Positions 6,318-12,640 of a DNA stretch of 12,640 nucleotides are shown here, one piece after another (within the stretch, counting starts at the first letter, position 1; the number at the start of each line of letters is the position of its first letter). The stretch covers positions 1-12,640 of the forward strand of contig JAEZEB010000021.1 in the NCBI GenBank assembly GCA_023438115.1, in the 5' to 3' direction. The translations under genes were made by a program, and so were the position numbers. The notes beneath the pieces were generated by a model. The model searched no databases. It saw only the letters and a list, made by a program, of their open reading frames with translations, and was not told the DNA's origin. This stretch comes from Pseudomonadota bacterium. GTDB lineage: Bacteria; Pseudomonadota; Gammaproteobacteria; Burkholderiales; Burkholderiaceae_C.

Positions 6318-7193
6318 ATGCCATCCCCCGACGCCCTCACGCCCGAGCTGCTGGCGCACCTGCGCAGCTGGGAAGGGCGCACCGAGACGCTGCACGACGA
6401 GATCACGGCGGCGCCGGTGCGCAACCTGTCAGCGACGCTGGACCGCGACGATCCGCCGCCCGCCGCGGGCACCGAACTGCCGCCCTTGTGGCACTGGCTG
6501 TTTTTCCTGCCCAGCCAGCGGCAGAGCGAGCTGGGGCCCGACGGACATCCGAGGCGTGGCGGCTTCCTGCCTCCCGTGCCGCTGCCGCGCCGCATGTGGG
6601 CCGGCGGGCGCCTGCAGTGGCATGCGCCGCTGCGCGTGGGGGAAAGCATCGAGCGCCAATCCCGCATCGTGTCCGTCACGCACAAGCCGGGGCGCAGCGG
6701 CGACCTCGTGTTCGTGCTCGTGCACCACGAGGTGCGCAACGCCCAGGGCCTGGCGCTGACCGAGGAGCACGACATCGTCTATCGCGCCGCTGCGAAGCCC
6801 GATGATCCCGTGCCGCCTCCGCAGGCCGCGCCGGGCGATGCAAGCTGGTCGCGCGAGATCGTGCCCGGCGACGTGCTGCTGTTCCGCTATTCCGCGCTCA
6901 CCTTCAACGGCCACCGCATCCACTACGACCGCAAGTACGTCACGGAGGCCGAGGGCTATCCCGGCCTCGTCGTGCACGGCCCCCTGATCGCGACGCTGCT
7001 GGTGGACCTCGCGCGGCGCGAGCGTCCCGATGCGCGCCTCGCGCGCTTCTCGTTCAAGGCCGTGCGGCCCACCTTCGACCTGCATCCTTTCCGCGTGTGC
7101 GGCAGTCCGTCCGCGGATGGGAGCGGTGCGCGCCTCTGGGCGCAGGACCATGAAGGTTGGCTCACCATGCAGGCCGAAGCCACTTTCCGCTGA
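6318..7193 (+). CDS. FAS1-like / MaoC-family double-hotdog acyl-CoA hydratase
   Basis: This 291-residue protein has two hotdog halves. The N-terminal half (about 10-155) has the family-typical LPPLWHWLFFLP and the GGFLPPVPLPRRMWAGGRLQ stretch before a short GE.I.R strand. The C-terminal half (about 177-290) has FRYSALTFNGHRIHYD (189-204) and YPGLVVHGPL (214-223), the conserved hydratase-2-type signature with candidate catalytic N197, H199/H202 and D204. This FAS1-like dehydratase class includes mesaconyl-C4-CoA hydratase and itaconyl-CoA hydratase of C5-dicarboxylate pathways, and HTD2-type enoyl hydratases. The likely reaction is reversible hydration of an enoyl-CoA made by the dehydrogenase encoded 4 bases downstream. 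The exact substrate is not determinable. The frame is open further upstream to 6063, but homology begins only at MPSPDALTPELLAHL, and the ATG at 6318 follows a strong -10-like hexamer. It is first of a three-gene operon. Confidence 0.88.
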   Translation: MPSPDALTPELLAHLRSWEGRTETLHDEITAAPVRNLSATLDRDDPPPAAGTELPPLWHWLFFLPSQRQSELGPDGHPRRGGFLPPVPLPRRMWAGGRLQWHAPLRVGESIERQSRIVSVTHKPGRSGDLVFVLVHHEVRNAQGLALTEEHDIVYRAAAKPDDPVPPPQAAPGDASWSREIVPGDVLLFRYSALTFNGHRIHYDRKYVTEAEGYPGLVVHGPLIATLLVDLARRERPDARLARFSFKAVRPTFDLHPFRVCGSPSADGSGARLWAQDHEGWLTMQAEATFR

Positions 7194-7197
7194 TCCC

Positions 7198-8367
7198 ATG
7201 AAGACCCGCATACCCACACCCGACACCTACCAGGAGATGCGCGAGGCCTTGCGCGACCTGTGCGGCCGCTTCGATTCCGCCTACTGGCAGAAGGTCGACA
7301 CGGAGCGCGGCTATCCCGAGGCCTTCGTGGACGCGCTCACCGAGGCGGGCTGGCTCGCCGCGATGATCCCCGCGGAATACGGCGGCTCGGGCCTCGGCCT
7401 CGCGGAAGCGTCCGTGGTGATGGAGGAGATCAACCTCTCCGGCGGCAACGCGGGCTCCTGCCACGGCCAGATGTACAACATGGGCACGCTGCTGCGCCAC
7501 GGCTCGCCCGCGCAGAAGCAGCAGTACCTGCCGGGCATCGCCAGCGGCAAGCTGCGCCTGCAGTCGATGGCGGTGACGGAGCCCACCACGGGCACCGACA
7601 CGACGCAGCTCAAGACCACTGCGGTGCGCAAGGGCGACCGCTACGTCGTCAACGGGCAGAAGGTGTGGATCTCGCGCATCCAGCACTCGGACCTGATGAT
7701 CCTGCTCGCGCGCACGACGCCGCTGCCGCAGGTCAAGCGCAAGAGCGAGGGCATGAGCATCTTCATCGTGGACCTGCACCAGGCGCTGGACCGCGGCGTG
7801 ACCGTGCGGCCCATCCCGAACATGGTGAACCATGAAACCAACGAGGTGTTCTTCGACAACCTGGAGATCCCGGCCGAGAACCTGATCGGCAAGGAAGGGC
7901 AGGGCTTCCGCTACATCCTCGACGGCCTGAACGCCGAGCGCACGCTTATCGCCGCGGAGTGCATAGGCGACGCGTACTGGTTCGTCGAGCGTGCGCGCCG
8001 CTATGCGAGCGAGCGCGTGGTGTTCAACCGGCCCATCGGCCAGAACCAGGGCGTGGCCTTTCCCATCGCCGACGCGTACATCGAGACCGAGGCGGCCAAC
8101 CTCATGCGCTTCAAGGCCTGTTCGCTGTTCGACGCGGGACAGCCTTGCGGCGCGGAAGCCAACATGGCGAAGTACCTCGCGGCCAAGGCCTCGTGGGAAG
8201 CGGCCAACACCTGCCTGCAGACGCACGGCGGGTTCGGCTTCGCGCACGAGTACGACGTGGAGCGCAAATTCCGCGAGACGCGCCTGTACCAGGTCGCACC
8301 GATCTCCACGAACCTCATCTACTCCTACGTCGCCGAGCACCTGCTGGGCCTGCCCCGGAGCTTCTGA
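7198..8367 (+). CDS. Acyl-CoA dehydrogenase family flavoprotein
   Basis: A 389-residue FAD-dependent acyl-CoA dehydrogenase, normal length, oxidising an acyl-CoA to the 2,3-enoyl-CoA and passing electrons to ETF. Seen: the N-terminal helical domain (1-120) with IPAEYGGSG (57-65), the flavin-binding strand AVTEPTTGTDTTQLKTTA (125-142), KVWISRIQHSD (155-165), and the C-terminal helical domain with QTHGGFGFAHEYDVER (341-356). Where short- and medium-chain enzymes have the catalytic Glu in YEGT, this protein has QVAPIS (365-370), placing Pro368 there. A Glu instead occurs in LNAERTLIA (E247), the position used as base by isovaleryl- and long-chain-type enzymes. It should therefore be active, possibly on branched or dicarboxylic acyl-CoAs; that is inference. 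The ATG is 4 bases after the hydratase stop, with no strong Shine-Dalgarno, and the stop abuts the CoA-transferase ATG (TGAATG). It ends LPRSF. Confidence 0.93.
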   Translation: MKTRIPTPDTYQEMREALRDLCGRFDSAYWQKVDTERGYPEAFVDALTEAGWLAAMIPAEYGGSGLGLAEASVVMEEINLSGGNAGSCHGQMYNMGTLLRHGSPAQKQQYLPGIASGKLRLQSMAVTEPTTGTDTTQLKTTAVRKGDRYVVNGQKVWISRIQHSDLMILLARTTPLPQVKRKSEGMSIFIVDLHQALDRGVTVRPIPNMVNHETNEVFFDNLEIPAENLIGKEGQGFRYILDGLNAERTLIAAECIGDAYWFVERARRYASERVVFNRPIGQNQGVAFPIADAYIETEAANLMRFKACSLFDAGQPCGAEANMAKYLAAKASWEAANTCLQTHGGFGFAHEYDVERKFRETRLYQVAPISTNLIYSYVAEHLLGLPRSF

Positions 8368-9549
8368 ATGCCGCGCCCTCTCGACGGAATCACGGTCGTC
8401 TCGCTGGAACATGCGATCGCGGCGCCTTTCTGCACGCGGCAGCTGGCGGACCTGGGCGCGCGCGTGATCAAGGTGGAGCGTCCCGGCAGTGGCGACTTCG
8501 CCCGCGCGTACGACGATCGCGCGCAGGGCCTGGCCTCGCACTTCGTGTGGGTCAACCGCTCCAAGGAAAGCCTCACGCTGGACCTGAAGCAGCCGCAGGC
8601 GCTGCAGGCGCTCAAGGACCTGCTCGCGCGCGCCGACGTTCTGGTGCAGAACCTCGCGCCCGGTGCGGCCGAACGCATGGGCCTCGGCTATGCGGCATTG
8701 CATGCGGAAAATCCGCGGCTGGTGGTGTGCGACATCTCGGGCTACGGCAACGATGGTCCCTACCGCGACAAGAAGGCCTACGACCTGCTGATCCAGAGCG
8801 AGGGCGGCTTCCTGTCCGTGACCGGCACGCCGGAGGAGCCCTGCAAGGCAGGCGTCTCCATCGCCGACATCGCGGCGGGCATGTACGCGTACACGGGCGT
8901 GCTGGCGGCGCTGCTGCAGCGGCAGAAGACGGGCGAGGGCTCCCACGTGGACGTGTCCATGCTGGAGGCGCTGGGCGAGTGGATGGGCTTTCCGATGTAC
9001 TACGCCTACGAAGGCGCCGAGCCGCCGCCGCGCAGCGGCGCGTCACACGCGACGATCTATCCCTACGGCCCCTTCCCCGCCGGCGACGGCAAGACGGTGA
9101 TGCTGGGCCTGCAGAACGAGCGCGAGTGGAAGGCGTTCTGCGACAAGGTGCTGTTGCAGCCGCAGCTGGCGGCCGATCCGCGCTTCGCCGGCAGCGCCCA
9201 GCGCAATGCGAACCGCGAGGCACTGCGCGCCCTGATCGTCGAGGCCTTCGCGGCGCTGGACGCCGAGCAGGTGATCGCGCGCCTGGACGAGGCGCAGATC
9301 GCCAATGCGCACGTCAATGGCGTGGCCGACCTGTGGCAGCACCCGCAGTTGCGCGCCCGCGGCCGGGTGGCCAGCGTCGACTCGCCGGTCGGGGCGCTGG
9401 CGGCACTGCTCCCGCCGGGCTTGCACAGCGCCTTCGACTACCGCATGGACCCGATCCCGGCCGTGGGCCAGCACACGGAGGCCATCCTGCGGGAGCTGGG
9501 CCGCGATTCCGGCGCTGTGGCGGCCCTCCGGCAGGCCGGGGCGATCTGA
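8368..9549 (+). CDS. CaiB/BaiF family (class III) CoA-transferase
   Basis: This 393-residue class III CoA-transferase moves CoA between two carboxylic acids; such enzymes work as interlocked dimers. Seen: the N-terminal MPRPLDGITVVSLEHAIAAP, the strand LADLGARVIKVERPGSGD (27-43) that contacts CoA, NRSKESLTLDLK (63-74), DVLVQNLAPGAAERMGLGY (90-108), the catalytic aspartate in KKAYDLL (D139) followed by GGFLSVTGTPEEPCKAG, and DIAAGMYA. All core residues are in place. GGAG at 8357-8360 lies 7 bases before the ATG, which immediately follows the dehydrogenase stop. No acyl-CoA ligase is present, so this enzyme probably activates the pathway substrate with a donor such as succinyl-CoA. Relatives act on mesaconate, itaconate, succinate, carnitine and oxalate; the substrate cannot be read from sequence alone. 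Confidence 0.94.
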   Translation: MPRPLDGITVVSLEHAIAAPFCTRQLADLGARVIKVERPGSGDFARAYDDRAQGLASHFVWVNRSKESLTLDLKQPQALQALKDLLARADVLVQNLAPGAAERMGLGYAALHAENPRLVVCDISGYGNDGPYRDKKAYDLLIQSEGGFLSVTGTPEEPCKAGVSIADIAAGMYAYTGVLAALLQRQKTGEGSHVDVSMLEALGEWMGFPMYYAYEGAEPPPRSGASHATIYPYGPFPAGDGKTVMLGLQNEREWKAFCDKVLLQPQLAADPRFAGSAQRNANREALRALIVEAFAALDAEQVIARLDEAQIANAHVNGVADLWQHPQLRARGRVASVDSPVGALAALLPPGLHSAFDYRMDPIPAVGQHTEAILRELGRDSGAVAALRQAGAI

Positions 9550-9609
9550 GGCGGCCGGGCGGGGGACAGCCGGCGGTCAGGAACCGGGCCGGAAGGCGTC
9601 CGAAAGTGC

Positions 9610-9618
9610 TGCTATACT
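9610..9618 (+). promoter_or_regulatory. Extended -10 element of the tRNA-Arg gene
   Basis: TGCTATACT combines the extended TGn motif with TATACT (9613-9618), one base from consensus. It ends 10 bases before the tRNA 5' end. No clear -35 is visible in the G/C-rich sequence upstream. Confidence 0.6.
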
Positions 9619-9628
9619 TGCGAGCTTC

Positions 9629-9705
9629 GCGGCTGTAGCTCAGTTGGATAGAGTACTTGGCTACGAACCAAGGGGTCGTGGGTTCGAATCCTGCCAGCCG
9701 CGCCA
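9629..9705 (+). tRNA. tRNA-Arg (anticodon ACG)
   Basis: A 77-base gene with encoded CCA and a full cloverleaf. The acceptor GCGGCTG pairs with CAGCCGC, the D stem is GCTC/GAGT, the anticodon stem is CTTGG/CCAAG with loop CTACGAA, and the T arm is GTGGG TTCGAAT CCTGC with two wobble pairs. The anticodon ACG (9663-9665) is read after A34-to-inosine editing by TadA and decodes CGU, CGC and CGA. It is followed 17 bases later by a strong terminator and is probably transcribed alone from the extended -10 just upstream. Confidence 0.97.
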
Positions 9706-9722
9706 GAATTTCGGTTCTAGAG

Positions 9723-9761
9723 AACAGCCTGGAAGCTTCCGCTTCCAGGCTGTTTTTCTTT
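9723..9761 (+). terminator. Intrinsic terminator after tRNA-Arg
   Basis: AACAGCCTGGAAGC (9723-9736) pairs perfectly over 14 base pairs with GCTTCCAGGCTGTT (9741-9754) around the loop TTCC, followed by a T-rich tract TTTTTCTTT ending at 9761. This is a near-ideal Rho-independent terminator for the tRNA-Arg transcript. It insulates the CoA operon and the tRNA from the trehalose/glycogen genes downstream. Confidence 0.95.
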
Positions 9762-9907
9762 GAGCCGGCCGGTCCCGACGGCACGCGTCGTCGGCGGCCT
9801 CCTACTCTCCGGCCTGACGCAGCGGCAGCCCGCGGCGCATGCGTTGCGGGAAGATGCCGGGTCCTGTCCTCGAGGTGCTGCCGCATGCACCGGGCGGACC
9901 CCGAACC

Positions 9908-11797
9908 ATGCCAAGCTTTCCCAGGCGTCTTCCCATCGGTGCCGAATTCCGCCGCGGCGAAGGCACGCACTTCCGCGTGTGGGCGCCGGCGGTGCGTCAG
10001 GTCGAGGTGGTCTTCGAGGGGGAGGGGCCACCAGCCACCTTGCCGCTGAGGCAGGAAGAGGACGGCTACTTCAACGGGCTGGCCGCGCAAGCCACGCCTG
10101 GCGCCCGCTATCGCTTCCGGCTCGACGGCGGCGACGCCTTTCCGGATCCCGCGTCGCGCCGCCAGCCCGAGGGCCCGCACGGGCCGTCCGAGGTCGTGGA
10201 TCCGGATGTCTTCACCTGGACCGACAGCAACTGGCAGGGCGTGGCACCGCACGGCCAGGTGATCTACGAGATGCACGTCGGCACCTTCACGCCCGAAGGC
10301 ACCTACGCCGCCGCGCAGCAGCACCTGCCCTACCTGCGCGACCTGGGCGTGACGGTGCTGGAACTGATGCCGGTGAACGAGTTCAACGGCCCGTTCGGCT
10401 GGGGCTACGACGGCGTCAACCTCTTCGCGCCCACGCGCCTGTACGGCACGCCCGACGAGCTGCGCGCCTTCGTGGATCGCGCGCATGCCGTGGGCCTGGG
10501 CGTGATCCTCGACGTGGTCTACAACCACTTCGGGCCCAGCGGCAACTACCTGTCGCACTTCTCGCCGCACTACGCCAGCAGCCGCTACGAGAACGAATGG
10601 GGCGACGCGATCAACTTCGACGGCGAGCACAGCCGCCCGGTGCGCGAATTCTTCGCCTGCAACGCCGCCTACTGGATCTCGGAGTTCCACTTCGACGGCC
10701 TGCGGCTGGACGCCACGCAGTGCCTTTTCGACGCGAGCGAGCGCCACATCGTCGCGGAGATCGCCGAACGCGCGCGGGCCGCGGCGGGGCGGCGCCGCAT
10801 CTACATCACGGGCGAGAGCGAGCCGCAGCACGCGGAGCTCGCGCGACCGGCGGAGCAGGGCGGCATGGGGCTCGACTCGCTCTGGAACGACGACTTCCAC
10901 CACAGTGCGATGGTCGCCGCTGCCGGCGCCTGCGAGGCCTACTACACCGAAACGCGGGGCACGCCGCAGGAACTGGTGTCGGCGCTGAAGTGGGGCTTCC
11001 TCTACCAGGGGCAGTTCTATGCCTGGCAGAAGAAGCGCCGCGGCCATCCCGCGCTGGACCTGCCGGCGCATGCCTTCGTCAGCTACCTGCAGAACCACGA
11101 CCAGGTGGCCAACAGCGCGCGCGGACAGCGCCTGCACCAGCTTGCCTCGCCGGGCCGCACGCGTGCACTCACCGCGCTCCTGCTGCTGGCGCCATCCACG
11201 CCCATGCTCTTCCAGGGCCAGGAGTTCGCCGCGAGCGCGCCCTTCCTCTATTTCGCGCGGCACGAGGAAGAGCTCGATGCCATGGTGCGCAAGGGAAGGC
11301 ACGAATTCCTCGCGCAGTTCCCCAACATCGCCAGCGCGGATGGTGGCAAGCTGCTCGCATCACCCGCCGACGAAGAGACCTTCCGCCTATGCAAGCTGGA
11401 CCACGCGGAACGCGAGCGCAACGCGCACGTGCTGGCGCTGCATCGCGAACTGCTGCGCCTGCGGCGCGAGGACCCGGTGTTCTCGCGCCAGGACGCCACG
11501 CGCATGCACGGCGCCGTGCTGGGGCCGGAAGCCTTCCTGCTGCGCTTCTTCGGCGAGGGCGGCGACGACCGCCTGGTGGTGGTGAACCTCGGCCCCACGC
11601 TGCCGCTGCTGCCCATGCCCGAGCCCTTGCTCGCGCCGCCGGCGGGCTGCCGCTGGAAGCTGCTGTGGCACAGCGAGGAGACGCGCCACGGCGGCAACGG
11701 CATGGCCGAACCCGATGGCGAGCACAGCTGGCGCCTGCCCGCGCACGCGCTGGCGGCGCTGCGCCCCGAACCCGTGGAGGAAGAAGACGATGGCTGA
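9908..11797 (+). CDS. treZ: Malto-oligosyltrehalose trehalohydrolase (TreZ)
   Basis: This 629-residue GH13 enzyme hydrolyses the bond next to the trehalosyl end of maltooligosyl trehalose, releasing trehalose (second step of TreY-TreZ). Seen: an N-terminal CBM48-like beta domain (about 8-85, with FRVWAPAVRQVEVVF), the VIYEMHVGTFTPEG barrel start (119-131), WGYDGVNLFAP (165-174), DVVYNHFG (202-209), GLRLDAT with nucleophile D268, the acid/base region TGESEPQ with E303, the TreZ-typical GLDSLWNDDFHHS (321-333), and QNHDQVAN (395-402) with D398. The complete catalytic triad and normal length argue for activity. ATG 9908 is preferred because homology begins at LPIGAEF just after it; the frame continues 23 codons upstream to 9839, a possible but less likely start. 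The Shine-Dalgarno is weak. It overlaps the next gene by 8 bases, so the two are coupled. The partner treY is not in the window and may lie further right. Confidence 0.95.
   Translation: MPSFPRRLPIGAEFRRGEGTHFRVWAPAVRQVEVVFEGEGPPATLPLRQEEDGYFNGLAAQATPGARYRFRLDGGDAFPDPASRRQPEGPHGPSEVVDPDVFTWTDSNWQGVAPHGQVIYEMHVGTFTPEGTYAAAQQHLPYLRDLGVTVLELMPVNEFNGPFGWGYDGVNLFAPTRLYGTPDELRAFVDRAHAVGLGVILDVVYNHFGPSGNYLSHFSPHYASSRYENEWGDAINFDGEHSRPVREFFACNAAYWISEFHFDGLRLDATQCLFDASERHIVAEIAERARAAAGRRRIYITGESEPQHAELARPAEQGGMGLDSLWNDDFHHSAMVAAAGACEAYYTETRGTPQELVSALKWGFLYQGQFYAWQKKRRGHPALDLPAHAFVSYLQNHDQVANSARGQRLHQLASPGRTRALTALLLLAPSTPMLFQGQEFAASAPFLYFARHEEELDAMVRKGRHEFLAQFPNIASADGGKLLASPADEETFRLCKLDHAERERNAHVLALHRELLRLRREDPVFSRQDATRMHGAVLGPEAFLLRFFGEGGDDRLVVVNLGPTLPLLPMPEPLLAPPAGCRWKLLWHSEETRHGGNGMAEPDGEHSWRLPAHALAALRPEPVEEEDDG
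11776..11781 (+). promoter_or_regulatory. Ribosome binding site fixing the start of the debranching enzyme
   Basis: GGAGGA is a full-strength Shine-Dalgarno located inside the treZ coding end, 8 bases before the ATG at 11790. It supports that start over any later codon. Confidence 0.8.
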
Positions 11798-12640
11798 AGC
11801 CATCCTGAACAGGATGCCCTGGGCGCCGGGCAACGAGAACCCGGAACGCCTGCTGACGCGCGAATGGCTGGTGACCAACGGGCTGGGAGGCTATGCCTCC
11901 GGTTCCATCGCCGGCGTCGCCACCCGCCGCTACCACGGCCTGCTGATCGCCGCGCTGCCCACGCCGATCGGGCGCACCGTCATGCTCAGCCACCTCGGCG
12001 AGTGGGTGCGCCTGCCGGACCGCCGCACCATCCGCCTGGCCGGCGAGGAGCGGCCGGACCAGCCCTTCGAACTGCCCGAGATCCTCACCGAGTTCCGGCT
12101 CGAGATGGGCCTGCCCGTGTGGACCTACCACGTGGGCGAGGCACGCATCGAGAAGCGCATCCTGCTGCCCTACGGCCAGAACACGGTGCACGTGAACTAC
12201 CGCATGAGCGGCAGCGGCCCGGGCGTGCGCCTGGTGCTGCGCCCGCGCCTGCACTTCCGCGGCCACGAACAGGCGGTGGACGAGGGCTACGACGAGACTT
12301 GCCGCCTGCACGTGATCGGGCCGCGCTTCGAGGTGCACTCGGACGGCCAGGCCCACCTGCCGCCGCTGCGGCTGGCGCTCCTGGGACGCGAGGCGCAGCT
12401 GGTGCTGGAAGGCGGCAACTACGAGGACTACTTCTACCGCGTGGAGGCTGCGCGCGGCTATCCATCGCGCGGGCGCGTGTGGACGCCGGGGCGCTTTCGC
12501 GTGGAGCTCGCCCCGGGCGAGGAGTGCACGCTGGTCGCGTCCACCGAGAGCTGGGACACGATCCAGGCGCTCTCGCCCCAGCAGGCGCGGGCCGCGGAGC
12601 ACGCGCGGCGCGAGCGGCTGGTGGAGCAGGCGGACCCGGC
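11790..12640 (+). CDS. Glycogen debranching enzyme (amylo-alpha-1,6-glucosidase), N-terminal part
   Basis: The reading frame is open from the ATG at 11790 to the window edge, giving 283 residues of a larger protein. The start region has LTREWLVTNGLGGYASGSIA (22-41) followed by GVATRRYHGLLIAAL (42-56), the diagnostic motif of the bacterial/archaeal glycogen debranching enzyme N-terminal domain (GDE_N). Beta-strand-rich sequence follows, with RIEKRILLPYGQNTVHVNYR. The C-terminal (alpha/alpha)6 catalytic domain (GH133 class) lies beyond the edge; full proteins are usually around 650-750 residues. It would cleave alpha-1,6 branch stubs of glycogen or maltodextrins, supplying linear chains for a TreY/TreZ route. 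Start choice is secure: GGAGGA 8 bases upstream and an 8-base overlap with treZ. Confidence 0.93.
   Translation, partial: MAEAILNRMPWAPGNENPERLLTREWLVTNGLGGYASGSIAGVATRRYHGLLIAALPTPIGRTVMLSHLGEWVRLPDRRTIRLAGEERPDQPFELPEILTEFRLEMGLPVWTYHVGEARIEKRILLPYGQNTVHVNYRMSGSGPGVRLVLRPRLHFRGHEQAVDEGYDETCRLHVIGPRFEVHSDGQAHLPPLRLALLGREAQLVLEGGNYEDYFYRVEAARGYPSRGRVWTPGRFRVELAPGEECTLVASTESWDTIQALSPQQARAAEHARRERLVEQADP

Noticed and set aside
6094..6324. Minus-strand 76-codon frame in the 6070-6317 gap
   Set aside because: No ribosome binding site, composition without helical or domain character, and it overlaps the candidate leader ORF in another frame, which has better initiation signals.
7162..8946. Minus-strand frame of about 590 codons opposite the dehydrogenase and CoA-transferase
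   Set aside because: It spans two convincing plus-strand genes and shows only His/Arg/Val-rich shadow sequence.
9681..9705. tRNA-Arg 3' end as an integration (att) site
   Set aside because: No second copy of the 3' segment and no integrase were seen in the window; the terminator follows directly.
9762..9907. Promoter or small gene in the stretch before treZ
   Set aside because: No convincing -10/-35 pair or start with a ribosome binding site was seen; short frames here lack any supporting feature.
9314..11302. Long minus-strand frame of about 660 codons opposite treZ and the tRNA-Arg region
   Set aside because: It reads through the tRNA-Arg gene and terminator and mirrors treZ; composition is Arg/Gly/Ala/His-rich with no recognisable motif.

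Overview
This is very GC-rich DNA with strong G/C bias at third codon positions. The gene content and protein resemblances (nadK-recN-rapZ divergent from hrcA; CaiB, acyl-CoA dehydrogenase and MaoC-type catabolic genes; trehalose and glycogen enzymes) suggest a Burkholderiales betaproteobacterium, probably Comamonadaceae (Ramlibacter- or Variovorax-like). That placement is an inference from recognised sequence types; no search was run. The window looks chromosomal: no transposase, integrase, phage gene, plasmid replication gene or CRISPR array was seen. Layout: (1) 62-3502, minus strand, is a compact operon transcribed nadK (NAD kinase) - recN (DNA repair SMC-like ATPase) - rapZ (RNase adaptor/nucleotide-binding protein), with gaps of 4 and 11 bases. 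(2) hrcA (heat-shock repressor) lies divergently from nadK across a short intergenic stretch and is followed by a perfect REP-like palindrome. (3) A tRNA gene with a CAT anticodon (4655-4731) sits 27 bases upstream of a FUSC-type membrane protein gene. (4) Convergent to that gene is a 66-residue protein gene of unknown function on the minus strand. It is preceded by a possible 35-codon leader ORF whose stop overlaps the small gene's start (TGATG). (5) 6318-9549 is a tight three-gene operon: a double-hotdog FAS1-like/MaoC hydratase, an acyl-CoA dehydrogenase and a class III (CaiB/BaiF) CoA-transferase. Together they could activate an organic acid as a CoA thioester, oxidise it to the enoyl-CoA and hydrate it; the substrate is not known. 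(6) tRNA-Arg(ACG), 9629-9705, is followed by a near-ideal intrinsic terminator. (7) treZ (trehalose release from maltooligosyl trehalose) overlaps by 8 bases the start of a glycogen debranching enzyme gene that runs off the right edge; this is the start of a glycogen/trehalose cluster. No gene-free stretch exceeds 300 bases; the longest is 6070-6317, holding the possible leader ORF and two promoters. The most interesting signals are the structured minus-strand leader ORF before the 66-residue orphan gene, a repeated pattern of TGTAAT/CATAAT hexamers 6-7 bases before start codons that lack Shine-Dalgarno sequences (possible leaderless transcripts), and an acyl-CoA dehydrogenase whose usual catalytic Glu is replaced by Pro while a Glu is present at the alternative isovaleryl-CoA dehydrogenase position.
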